DNA from: Clostridia bacterium
GTDB lineage: Bacteria; Bacillota; Clostridia; Christensenellales; UBA1242
Length of the DNA: 5,651 nt
Reading direction: 5' to 3'
NCBI GenBank assembly: GCA_017650795.1
Contig: JAGCEE010000259.1
Location: forward strand, 1 to 5,651
Part shown: positions 1-5,170 of the stretch, in pieces
How positions within the stretch are numbered: the stretch's first letter is position 1
Layout: each line of letters starts with the position of its first letter
Translations under genes and position numbers: made by a program
Notes under the pieces: generated by a model
What the model was told of the DNA's origin: nothing
What the model saw: only the letters and a program-made list of their open reading frames with translations
Databases searched by the model: none

Positions 1-860
1 ACTGCCATTACTCCATCACCCAAATACTTATCTATAAAACCATTATATTTTTTTATTATTGGCGAAACAATATTTAGGTATGAATTTATATACGAAAAGT
101 TTTCTTCTAAACTAAGTGAAGTGCTAAGTCCGTTTGAATTTCTTATATCGCAAAAAAGTGTAGTCACCTCTTTTTTAACCTGCGTTCCAACAACCAAATC
201 CAAAACCGACTTTTTGCCTAAAAAAGTAATAAATTGCTTTGGAATATATTTTTGATATTCAGTATTGGTTGCCCTAATTATGCTTTCTTTTCGCTTATAG
301 TTGTCGTTTATTTTATTTAAAGCATATTCCATGTTTTTAAACTGCTTTGTGCCACCAATTTCTATTCTATCTTTTATATTTCCATCGGACAGCCTCTCTA
401 TTGCCTGTTCTAACCTTCTTAATGGCTTTGTTATTACCTTAAATAATATAAATACAATAAGAAGATAAATTGCTGTAAGTACAATAATCCAAAGATAGTT
501 GTTATAGTTTGTTTGGTTTATTTGTAGTACTTGCCTTACAAATGTGACGGCTTCGTTATTGTAATTAAAAATTGTTGCCAAAAAATACATTGCCGTTGCA
601 AATGTGACAGTTAGTGGCACAACACTAAAAAAAAGCAAAGCACTAAATTTTTGACTCCTTAAAAAGCGAGTATAAACAATAGTTCCAAATATAAAATTAA
701 ACGCCATTAGTATTATTGAAATCCATGTCATAGAGTTTAAATCTATGGAAAATCCATTACCTGTAATTGATATGGCAGAAAAGAAAAATGATGATGTTAA
801 AATAACACCAACAAGTGTGATAAAAAATAACGCCATAAAAACTTTTGTACTTGTTCGCAT
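1..860 (-). CDS. Membrane class III adenylate/guanylate cyclase with HAMP domain (partial, C-terminus outside window)
   Basis: Reading the minus strand from the ATG at 860 gives an open frame of 286 codons that runs off the window. Seen: four hydrophobic segments at about residues 7-30, 45-63, 72-98 and 122-142; a HAMP-like linker at about 141-190 (ITKPLRRLEQAIERLSDG); then the start of a class III cyclase domain. The two metal-binding aspartates of that family appear as D238 in TTLFCDIR and D282 in KYLGD. K278, at the position that usually contacts the purine base, is present and favours ATP. Known for the family: formation of cAMP (or cGMP) from the nucleoside triphosphate as a dimer, with the membrane part and HAMP passing on a signal. 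The window ends just after D282, so the remaining base-specifying and transition-state residues cannot be checked. The ATG at 860 is the first one after an in-frame stop, but no good ribosome binding site or promoter precedes it; M9 is an alternative start. The family call is firm; substrate is inferred. Confidence 0.88.
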   Translation of the reverse strand, partial: MRTSTKVFMALFFITLVGVILTSSFFFSAISITGNGFSIDLNSMTWISIILMAFNFIFGTIVYTRFLRSQKFSALLFFSVVPLTVTFATAMYFLATIFNYNNEAVTFVRQVLQINQTNYNNYLWIIVLTAIYLLIVFILFKVITKPLRRLEQAIERLSDGNIKDRIEIGGTKQFKNMEYALNKINDNYKRKESIIRATNTEYQKYIPKQFITFLGKKSVLDLVVGTQVKKEVTTLFCDIRNSNGLSTSLSLEENFSYINSYLNIVSPIIKKYNGFIDKYLGDGVMA

Positions 861-973
861 GTTGTTATTTTTGGTAAGTTAATAAAAATTATTCAATAAT
901 CACTTAATTGCACTTGTTTTAATTCATCTTTTGCTATTAAGTAGCACACAAAAACCCAAATTATTAAAATCAC

Positions 974-1002
974 TTGCAAAATATATGAACATATGCTATA
1001 TT
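974..1002 (+). promoter_or_regulatory. Sigma-A promoter of the tRNA-Leu gene
   Basis: TTGCAA at 974-979 and TATATT at 997-1002 are separated by 17 bp, with TGC directly before the -10 box (extended -10). Transcription would start near 1009, about 11 bases before the mature tRNA 5' end, leaving a short leader for RNase P to remove. Confidence 0.7.
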
Positions 1003-1019
1003 GGTTCTCGTAAATATTT

Positions 1020-1105
1020 GCAGGTGTGGTGGAATGGCAGACGCGAAGGACTCAAAATCCTTTGTTGGCGACAACGTGTGGGTTCAAGTCCCACCACCTG
1101 CACCA
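1020..1105 (+). tRNA. tRNA-Leu (anticodon CAA)
   Basis: All arms of a class II tRNA can be folded by eye. The acceptor stem GCAGGTG (1020-1026) pairs perfectly with CACCTGC (1095-1101). The anticodon stem AAGGA (1046-1050) pairs with TCCTT (1058-1062) around the loop CTCAAAA, with anticodon CAA at 1053-1055, which reads UUG leucine codons. The long variable arm has a GTTG/CAAC stem with a GCGA loop, as expected for leucine tRNAs. The T arm is GTGGG-TTCAAGT-CCCAC. The discriminator base is A, and the CCA end (1103-1105) is encoded in the DNA. It stands alone between its own promoter and a terminator and is not part of a tRNA cluster. Confidence 0.97.
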
Positions 1106-1112
1106 AAAAAAA

Positions 1113-1144
1113 TTGTTGTCCTTTGGGCAACTTTTTTTTAAAAA
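1113..1144 (+). repeat. 32-bp direct repeat, copy 1 (contains the terminator hairpin)
   Basis: These 32 bases recur without a mismatch at 1273-1304, exactly 160 bp downstream. The repeat covers the hairpin, its T tract and the A tract after it. The flanking bases differ between copies, so the match ends sharply on both sides. Confidence 0.9.
1115..1139 (+). terminator. Rho-independent terminator of the tRNA-Leu gene
   Basis: GTTGTCC (1115-1121) pairs with GGGCAAC (1125-1131), seven pairs including one G-U, around a TTT loop. Eight T follow (1132-1139), and the hairpin is preceded by an A tract that can extend the stem. It begins ten bases after the CCA end. Confidence 0.85.
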
Positions 1145-1158
1145 GTTTACCATTAGCG

Positions 1159-1260
1159 GACACAATTTTTTCTTACCGACCACACGCGAAAGTCGCTTCG
1201 CTTTGTTTCGGTCGGTACTCTCTTGCGAAGAATTATCTTACGAAGAAAATAAAGTGTGTC
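1159..1260. repeat. Nested palindromic intergenic segment
   Basis: This segment lies between the two direct repeats. Its ends are GACACA (1159-1164) and TGTGTC (1255-1260), which are reverse complements. Inside, TACCGACC (1174-1181) and GGTCGGTA (1210-1217) form a perfect 8-bp stem. The 28 bases between them can fold further, for example GCGAA (1186-1190) with TTCGC (1197-1201), or AAAG with CTTT in an alternative fold. A near-perfect direct repeat, CTTGCGAAGAA (1222-1232) and CTTACGAAGAA (1237-1247), follows. The core is visibly richer in G and C than the surrounding DNA. No protein frame is convincing here. It could be a small dispersed repeat element (REP- or MITE-like) or a structured RNA; I cannot decide from one copy. 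Confidence 0.55.
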
Positions 1261-1272
1261 AAAAATATATTC

Positions 1273-1304
1273 TTGTTGTCCTTTGGGCAACTTTTTTTTA
1301 AAAA
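1273..1304 (+). repeat. 32-bp direct repeat, copy 2
   Basis: This copy is identical to 1113-1144. It sits just after the palindromic segment, about 80 bp before the promoter of the protease operon, so with copy 1 it brackets the palindromic segment. Confidence 0.9.
1275..1299 (+). terminator. Second identical Rho-independent terminator
   Basis: The hairpin GTTGTCC (1275-1281), TTT, GGGCAAC (1285-1291) with eight T (1292-1299) is the same as that at 1115-1139. No gene lies directly before it. It may be a back-up for the tRNA terminator, end a transcript of the palindromic segment, or simply be part of a repeat unit. It would also insulate the downstream operon. Confidence 0.75.
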
Positions 1305-1386
1305 AGTATGCCGATACCTGCAATAATTTTTTTATTGTGCGAATTACAATTAAGCATCAATGAAGATTATATAATAAAAATGAGTA

Positions 1387-1415
1387 TTGACACGCGTTAA
1401 GTTTTAATCTATAAT
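1387..1415 (+). promoter_or_regulatory. Consensus sigma-A promoter of the protease operon
   Basis: TTGACA (1387-1392), a 17-bp spacer and TATAAT (1410-1415) match the housekeeping promoter consensus at every base. The start would fall near 1422, giving a leader of about 23 bases with AGGAG at 1435-1439, five bases before the ATG at 1445. Such a promoter suggests strong expression unless it is repressed; no obvious operator is seen around it. Confidence 0.88.
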
Positions 1416-1444
1416 TCAAGTAATTAAGAAATATAGGAGTATTT

Positions 1445-2143
1445 ATGAGAAAATACATTCCTTACATTGTATTATGTTTTACTTTGATTGTTAGTATTAT
1501 TTTTAATGTGTTGCTCATTGTCAAATCAGATAAAAAGGCTGAGCATATATTTAATAACTCAATTTATAGCATTGTAGAAATAAAAGCATCAAGCGAAGAT
1601 GTTGGAGAAAGCTTTGGAACGGCAGAGTTTATTGGTTCTGATGGTACACTTATTACCAATGCTCACGTTATTACATATAAAAAAATGGGAACTTATTACA
1701 CTTTTGATAACTTAAACATAAGATTTTCATTTGAAGAAAACTATCGTTCAGTATCTTTAATAAAATACGATAACGATTTAGATTTGGCAGTATTAAAACT
1801 TGATGATTTAAAATGCAATTTTAAACCAATATCGTTTGGTGATTCTTCAAATATAAAAAATGGTAATGGGGTTTATGCAATTGGCAATTTAAATAATGCT
1901 GGTTTATCAATTACCGAAGGCATTATTTCAAATGCAGATATTCAAGTCACTTATGATGGAATTACAAGAAATGTAATCCAATGTGATTTAACAATCGCTG
2001 ATGGAAATAGTGGTGGTGCCTTGCTTGATTTAAGTGGTAAATTAATAGGAATAACAACTTTTAGATTAAAAGACAACAAAGGCAATGTTATTTATGGTAT
2101 TTCATATTGTGTGCCTGCAAACACAGTATTGGGATATATATAA
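1445..2143 (+). CDS. Membrane-anchored trypsin-like serine protease (HtrA/S1C-like, no PDZ domain)
   Basis: The 232-residue product has one N-terminal membrane segment at about residues 5-27, followed by a chymotrypsin-fold protease domain that should face outward. The catalytic triad is complete: H74 in TNAHV, D113 in DLDLAVLKL, and S189 in DGNSGGALLD, the counterpart of the usual GNSGGPL. The GTLITNAHV and AIGNLN stretches are also typical of HtrA/DegP-like proteases. Unlike DegP or HtrA, the protein ends about 40 residues after the catalytic serine, so it has no PDZ domain and no HtrA-type substrate tether or oligomer regulator. It is the first gene of a three-gene operon, only 19 bp before the next start. 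Its likely job, by inference, is to cut or control the exported protein encoded next door. Expression is from the consensus promoter at 1387-1415. Confidence 0.9.
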   Translation: MRKYIPYIVLCFTLIVSIIFNVLLIVKSDKKAEHIFNNSIYSIVEIKASSEDVGESFGTAEFIGSDGTLITNAHVITYKKMGTYYTFDNLNIRFSFEENYRSVSLIKYDNDLDLAVLKLDDLKCNFKPISFGDSSNIKNGNGVYAIGNLNNAGLSITEGIISNADIQVTYDGITRNVIQCDLTIADGNSGGALLDLSGKLIGITTFRLKDNKGNVIYGISYCVPANTVLGYI

Positions 2144-2162
2144 AAAAATGGGAGGTTAAAAT

Positions 2163-3272
2163 ATGAAAAAGAAAAAACTGTTTAGTTTGATTACAACATT
2201 GACTCTCGCACTTGTATTGTTTTTGACTCCATGTTTAATCAAAATAAACGAAACAAGTCAAACCGTTAGAACAACAAGCATAGAAATAACAAGACAAGAA
2301 GTTGACTATCAGAGTGTTCTTGATGAGTTTGAAAATGCCGCGCTCGAGACAGAAGGCTCGCTTACAACATTTGTTGGCTATAAATCAATAAATATTACAG
2401 AATTAAATGGATTGGATTTAGTAAGCGAAACAGACGTTGATAAAAACACTGAGGTAAGTGTTAAATACAATTTTAGTTATGATAGCGAAACTAATATTGT
2501 GACTTTAAGTGCAGAACTTATAGATGAACTTGGAGAAATCCAAATAGATACCATAACGGGCATAGCATTCATTAACGAATATGGTGAAATTGATGCTGTT
2601 ATGAATATTGATGGTGAGGGAATTTTGCTCAGTGAAATGAAAGATGCAGGACTGATTGCAAATTGTGGATGGTTCTCAAAACTTATTAAAAAAGTTGTAA
2701 AAGCGGTCGCAGTTGTCGCTGCCGTAGTGGCAGCCGTCGCAGTGACAGCAGCCGTTGTAATTGCAACTGCCGGAGCTGCAGCACCGGCAGTAGTCGCAGC
2801 TGGGGTTGGAATCACTGCAGGCACATCATTAGCAACAACAGCAATTGCATCGACATGTTTAACCGTTGCTATGGTTGCAGCCGGTATATCATTAGCATCT
2901 ACACTTGTTGCAGAATTGAATTTTGAGGGAGTTAACTACAAATTGGAAGAATACTCTAAGGTTGCCAAAGAATTATTAAAAGGTTTTTATTACTTAGCTA
3001 TAGGCGATAGCGAAGGAAGAATGCTAATCTCTCCAATTAGACTACCATCGGTTGCTCTAGCATCATTGGCCATGAAAACCGGTTTGAGCGTTTATTCACC
3101 AGACTCGCTTGAAGCATATGCTGCCGCACAGTTGGCTGGCGATGGATTAGCACCCGTTTTAGACCCAGCACATAAAGATGGTTATTTTGCTCATTATCAT
3201 GCTTTTGGTAGACCAAGACCATCATCTCATGCATTTTATGGCGTTCCAACGACAAAAGGTTCTTATTTATAA
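2163..3272 (+). CDS. Exported protein with Ala/Val-rich hydrophobic segment and His-rich C-terminal motif; possible toxin or bacteriocin-like effector
   Basis: The product has 369 residues. Seen, in order: a Lys-rich start and hydrophobic stretch (about 1-26) that works as a signal peptide or membrane anchor; C24 follows LTP, a poor lipobox. Next comes an acidic, probably beta-rich region (about 40-160). Residues 168-180, CGWFSKLIKKVVK, form a short cationic amphipathic stretch, leading into a very Ala/Val/Gly-rich hydrophobic region to about 250 that could make two or three membrane helices. A mixed region (about 255-330) precedes a C-terminus with H337, D339, H344, H346 and H356 in AHKDGYFAHYHAFGR and SSHAFYG. 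From memory, secreted proteins of gut Bacillota carry similar HYH...H-x-F-[YF]-G tails, but I cannot verify this and know no established function. GGGAGG (2150-2155), seven bases before the ATG, supports the start. It lies between a protease and a small soluble protein in one operon. The effector role is inference; a structural surface protein is possible. Confidence 0.8.
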   Translation: MKKKKLFSLITTLTLALVLFLTPCLIKINETSQTVRTTSIEITRQEVDYQSVLDEFENAALETEGSLTTFVGYKSINITELNGLDLVSETDVDKNTEVSVKYNFSYDSETNIVTLSAELIDELGEIQIDTITGIAFINEYGEIDAVMNIDGEGILLSEMKDAGLIANCGWFSKLIKKVVKAVAVVAAVVAAVAVTAAVVIATAGAAAPAVVAAGVGITAGTSLATTAIASTCLTVAMVAAGISLASTLVAELNFEGVNYKLEEYSKVAKELLKGFYYLAIGDSEGRMLISPIRLPSVALASLAMKTGLSVYSPDSLEAYAAAQLAGDGLAPVLDPAHKDGYFAHYHAFGRPRPSSHAFYGVPTTKGSYL

Positions 3273-3286
3273 AAAGGAAGATAAAA

Positions 3287-3682
3287 ATGAAATTAAACTT
3301 TAAAACCTTAAATAAACTTATGATATCAAAGTATAAGGCAACAACTATCTCTAAACAACAATTTAAAGATATGCTTTATGGTTTAAACAGAACAGATTTA
3401 AGCGATAATATAAGTGAACTTACTGAGGGAATAATAAAGACAGAAAATACTGTTTTCTATATGATAAACGATGTTAAGGTATTAAATGATAATTGCAAAT
3501 GTTTAAATCCCAAGATGTTCCCTAATGGAAAAGTTTTGGCCGCACCATTATCTATGTTTTATCCTTACATATTGTTTGTTGTTGAAAAATCAGAAGATGG
3601 AAAAAATGTAATAAATTATGCCAAATGGGGTTCTTTTGCTGATAACATTTTTGATGAATTGGCAGAACTTAATAATCAATAA
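3287..3682 (+). CDS. Small soluble protein of unknown function; partner or immunity candidate for the exported protein
   Basis: The product has 131 residues, no signal peptide and no clear membrane helix, so it should stay in the cytoplasm. I do not recognise the family. It starts with a basic region (MKLNFKTLNKLMISKYKATT) and continues with a mixed helix/strand pattern. The second half contains a cysteine pair (C-K-C within DNCKCLNP), a hydrophobic strand-like stretch (YPYILFVVEKS), and a C-terminal acidic helix (WGSFADNIFDELAEL). AAGGAAG at 3274-3280, six bases before the ATG, supports the start, which is 14 bp after the preceding stop. It is therefore the third gene of the protease operon and is followed by the operon terminator. 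The last position after an exported putative effector is where immunity proteins often lie, but no sequence feature proves this. Confidence 0.75.
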   Translation: MKLNFKTLNKLMISKYKATTISKQQFKDMLYGLNRTDLSDNISELTEGIIKTENTVFYMINDVKVLNDNCKCLNPKMFPNGKVLAAPLSMFYPYILFVVEKSEDGKNVINYAKWGSFADNIFDELAELNNQ

Positions 3683-3708
3683 TTGAAGTTAACTTTTTGT
3701 TGTAGTAT

Positions 3709-3737
3709 AAAACCACCGGATAATCCGGTGGTTTTTT
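3709..3737 (+). terminator. Rho-independent terminator of the three-gene operon
   Basis: AAAACCACCGG (3709-3719) pairs with CCGGTGGTTTT (3725-3735) in a perfect 11-bp stem with the five-base loop ATAAT. The T run ends at 3737. It begins 26 bases after the stop codon of the 131-residue gene. Confidence 0.93.
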
Positions 3738-3784
3738 GTACAATAAAACACTTACATTCGCTCCCGTTATTCTTGCGTTCCTAA

Positions 3785-3815
3785 AAAAAATTGCAATTTT
3801 TTGTTGCAATTTTTT
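3785..3815 (-). terminator. AT-rich terminator hairpin for the minus-strand gene (possibly bidirectional)
   Basis: AAAAAATTGCAA (3785-3796) and TTGCAATTTTTT (3804-3815) are perfect reverse complements around a seven-base loop. Read on the minus strand, the TTGCAA core is followed by eight T, about 30 bases past the stop of the gene at 3845-4351. Read on the plus strand it has six T, so it could also catch read-through from the operon on the left. Confidence 0.7.
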
Positions 3816-3844
3816 AAATCCATAAATATTAACAACATATGTTA

Positions 3845-4351
3845 TTACATTTCTGCTGTTTCTTCGTAATCCTTATTTTTTAGCAAAGTATACCCTCTTT
3901 TTAATGCTTCTTGTTTTATTTCTTCGAGAGGGAATCCAACTTTTCTTATGGACAATGGTAAGATGCCAAATTTATGAGTATACTGAATATCTTCCCAACT
4001 TAACTTTAAGTCGGTAAAAATAGCCACAAATAAACAATTTTCCACATAAGCCATAGTGTCTGTATCTTTCTTTCTATAATCTTCTTTTACTTTTTTATAA
4101 CGTGCTTCGCATGATTGTCTGTCTTCACCAAAAAATTCTTGAGCCCTTTTGATTATTTCTTCTTTGTTTTTAGGGTCAGCAAAGTACTTTGCGTTTCTTT
4201 TTTCTGTTTCTTCTGCAAGTTTATAATTAGATAAAAGTTCTTTAACTACTTCTACTTTATTTTTACAATTTTTTGTTCGCGAAACCAAATCTCCAGTAAA
4301 CTCAGTTAAAAAATCCATTCCGGCATGTGTAATGTTTGTACTATAAAACAT
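3845..4351 (-). CDS. Hypothetical charged, mostly helical soluble protein (168 aa)
   Basis: I do not recognise this protein. It has no signal peptide or membrane segment and is rich in Lys and Glu. A long helical, possibly coiled-coil stretch covers about residues 30-95 (for example VEVVKELLSNYKLAEETEKR). A more hydrophobic part follows (ENCLFVAIFTDLKLSWEDI, about 104-122), then a C-terminal basic/acidic helix region with a proline at 132. Three cysteines (29, 81, 106) are spaced too far apart for a zinc site of simple type. The start at 4351 is supported by AAGGAG on the minus strand (4368-4363), although the 11-base gap to the ATG is long; M12 is a less likely alternative without a good site. 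It has its own promoter and a terminator hairpin, so it can be expressed alone. The gene at 4465-5010 lies upstream on the same strand with no clear terminator between, so read-through is possible. Confidence 0.72.
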   Translation of the reverse strand: MFYSTNITHAGMDFLTEFTGDLVSRTKNCKNKVEVVKELLSNYKLAEETEKRNAKYFADPKNKEEIIKRAQEFFGEDRQSCEARYKKVKEDYRKKDTDTMAYVENCLFVAIFTDLKLSWEDIQYTHKFGILPLSIRKVGFPLEEIKQEALKRGYTLLKNKDYEETAEM

Positions 4352-4378
4352 AGTAATTTTTTCTCCTTTTTTTTCAAA

Positions 4379-4407
4379 AATATATCACTATTTGTCAATG
4401 TTGTCAA
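4379..4407 (-). promoter_or_regulatory. Promoter of the 168-residue gene, with a doubled -35-like motif
   Basis: On the minus strand TTGACA (4407-4402), a 17-bp spacer and TATATT (4384-4379) are present, with TGA just before the -10 box (extended -10). The start would be near 4372. A second TTGACA lies inside the spacer (4398-4393), nine bases on, making the direct repeat ATTGACAA twice; only the upstream copy is spaced correctly as a -35 box. Confidence 0.78.
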
Positions 4408-4464
4408 TAATCTTTTTTTTAATCAAGAGTATTGTAAATCAAGTTTGCATTTTCATTTTTTATT

Positions 4465-5010
4465 TTACTTTTCTATTTCACTCTTTGCTTTTATTGATGG
4501 AATGCTAGCCACAAATCCGTTTAAGCGCAAATCAATAAGACAACTTTTATCAAACGATTCAGATACTTTGGCTTGAATGCCATTTGTTTTTTGGAAATTA
4601 TTTAGTATTTGTATAACTTTGTTATAAAAGTATTTTTTATTAAACACATGCATAAGTGATGACCTAGAACCATCCCTAAACTCTGCAAAAACACTTACAC
4701 CATTAAATTTTATTAAACCATCATAATATCCCAAACCAACAAATTCTTTTTTATTAAAAGCATAAGAGCCATCAAAAACTACAAAATCATCCATGTAAAA
4801 TTTGCCAACAACTTTTTTTAAATCGTCTATTGGCTCAAACAAAAAAGATAACACGCTTTCTGGCTTGGTTAATGGAACTATTTCGTACTCGCCTTTTTGA
4901 TTTGTTATTAATGCGCCCAAGTATCTTTTATGGTTTAATGTGTATGGTTTAATCATTAGCACATTTTTGCTACTTGCAATTCTCTTTAAATTTTCGTCAA
5001 TATAATTCAT
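4465..5010 (-). CDS. Hypothetical soluble protein, probably alpha/beta (181 aa)
   Basis: I do not recognise this protein. It has no signal peptide and no membrane helix. Alternating strand-like and turn-like stretches fill the middle (KRYLGALITNQKGEYEIVPL, about 28-47; FYMDDFVVFDGSYAFNKKEF, 71-90; FNGVSVFAEFRDGS, 102-115). A helix (about 126-140, FYNKVIQILNNFQ) and a short, partly basic tail follow. The start was chosen at 5010, where AGGAGAG (5020-5014 on the minus strand) lies three bases before ATG. The open frame extends upstream to a GTG at 5052, but that codon lies in the spacer of the promoter and cannot be in the transcript. The gene is divergent from the 146-residue gene and shares its promoter architecture. 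No clear terminator follows it before the next minus-strand gene, 113 bp on. A regulatory or accessory role with its divergent partner is possible but not shown. Confidence 0.75.
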   Translation of the reverse strand: MNYIDENLKRIASSKNVLMIKPYTLNHKRYLGALITNQKGEYEIVPLTKPESVLSFLFEPIDDLKKVVGKFYMDDFVVFDGSYAFNKKEFVGLGYYDGLIKFNGVSVFAEFRDGSRSSLMHVFNKKYFYNKVIQILNNFQKTNGIQAKVSESFDKSCLIDLRLNGFVASIPSIKAKSEIEK

Positions 5011-5034
5011 ATTCTCTCCTAAAAGATGTATAAG

Positions 5035-5063
5035 ATTATAGCACAATATCACAAAAAATGCAA
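5035..5063 (-). promoter_or_regulatory. Promoter of the 181-residue gene
   Basis: On the minus strand TTGCAT (5063-5058), 17 bp and TATAAT (5040-5035), with TGC before the -10 box. The start would be near 5028, giving a leader of about 18 bases that contains the AGGAGAG site. It is a near copy of the divergent promoter at 5123-5151. Confidence 0.85.
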
Positions 5064-5083
5064 TATGTAAAATGATAATTATT

Positions 5084-5107
5084 CATACGTTTCATATAGT
5101 ACGTATG
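5084..5107. promoter_or_regulatory. Inverted repeat, candidate shared operator between divergent promoters
   Basis: CATACGT (5084-5090) and ACGTATG (5101-5107) are perfect reverse complements with a 10-bp spacer; adding three outer bases gives 9 of 10 matches per arm. The half-site centres are 17 bp apart. The centre is at about 5095.5, within 3 bp of the midpoint between the two -35 boxes and about 62 to 68 bp upstream of each predicted start. That position would suit a dimeric activator acting on both genes. No regulator gene is recognised in the window. Confidence 0.5.
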
Positions 5108-5122
5108 TATACAAATTAGATA

Positions 5123-5151
5123 TTGCATTCTATTTTGTTATGTGTTATAAT
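5123..5151 (+). promoter_or_regulatory. Promoter of the 146-residue gene
   Basis: TTGCAT (5123-5128), 17 bp and TATAAT (5146-5151), with TGT before the -10 box. The start would be near 5158, a few bases before AGGAGAG at 5161-5167, so the leader is very short (about 13 bases). The shared stretch ATATTGCATT and the TGTG[CT]TATAAT end make it nearly identical to the promoter at 5035-5063 on the other strand. Confidence 0.85.
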
Positions 5152-5170
5152 CCCTTCACAAGGAGAGATT

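Noticed and set aside
1113..1304. CRISPR array or insertion sequence made of the two 32-bp repeats
   Set aside because: There are only two copies with a 128-bp interval, the repeat is a terminator, and no transposase or Cas gene is near.
931..1326. Open frames of 131 and 91 residues on the plus strand (931-1326 and 1026-1301)
   Set aside because: Both run through the tRNA-Leu gene and the terminator hairpins; the composition is not protein-like and no ribosome binding site supports them.
2220..2240. Lipoprotein signal at C24 of the 369-residue protein
   Set aside because: The residues before the cysteine are LTP, and proline at the -1 position does not fit the lipobox.
2477..2824. Open frame of 115 residues on the minus strand, rich in Ala and Thr
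   Set aside because: It is the antisense shadow of the Ala/Val-rich codons of the exported protein, which has a signal peptide, ribosome binding site and operon context.
3037..3255. Open frame of 72 residues on the minus strand
   Set aside because: It is antisense to the His-rich C-terminal part of the exported protein and has no start signals of its own.
4325..4576. Open frame of 83 residues on the plus strand, Phe-rich
   Set aside because: It overlaps two minus-strand genes and their promoter region, and its Phe-rich composition comes from T tracts.
4608..4628. TATAAC-TTT-GTTATA hairpin
   Set aside because: It lies inside a coding region, is AT-only apart from one pair, and has no T tract; such hairpins are expected by chance at this base composition.
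5011..5052. N-terminal extension of the 181-residue protein to a GTG at 5052
   Set aside because: The GTG lies in the spacer of the promoter, upstream of the predicted transcript start; the ATG at 5010 has a strong ribosome binding site.
5123..5170. N-terminal extension of the 146-residue protein to a TTG at 5123
   Set aside because: The TTG is part of the -35 box, and the extension covers the promoter; the ATG at 5171 follows AGGAGAG.
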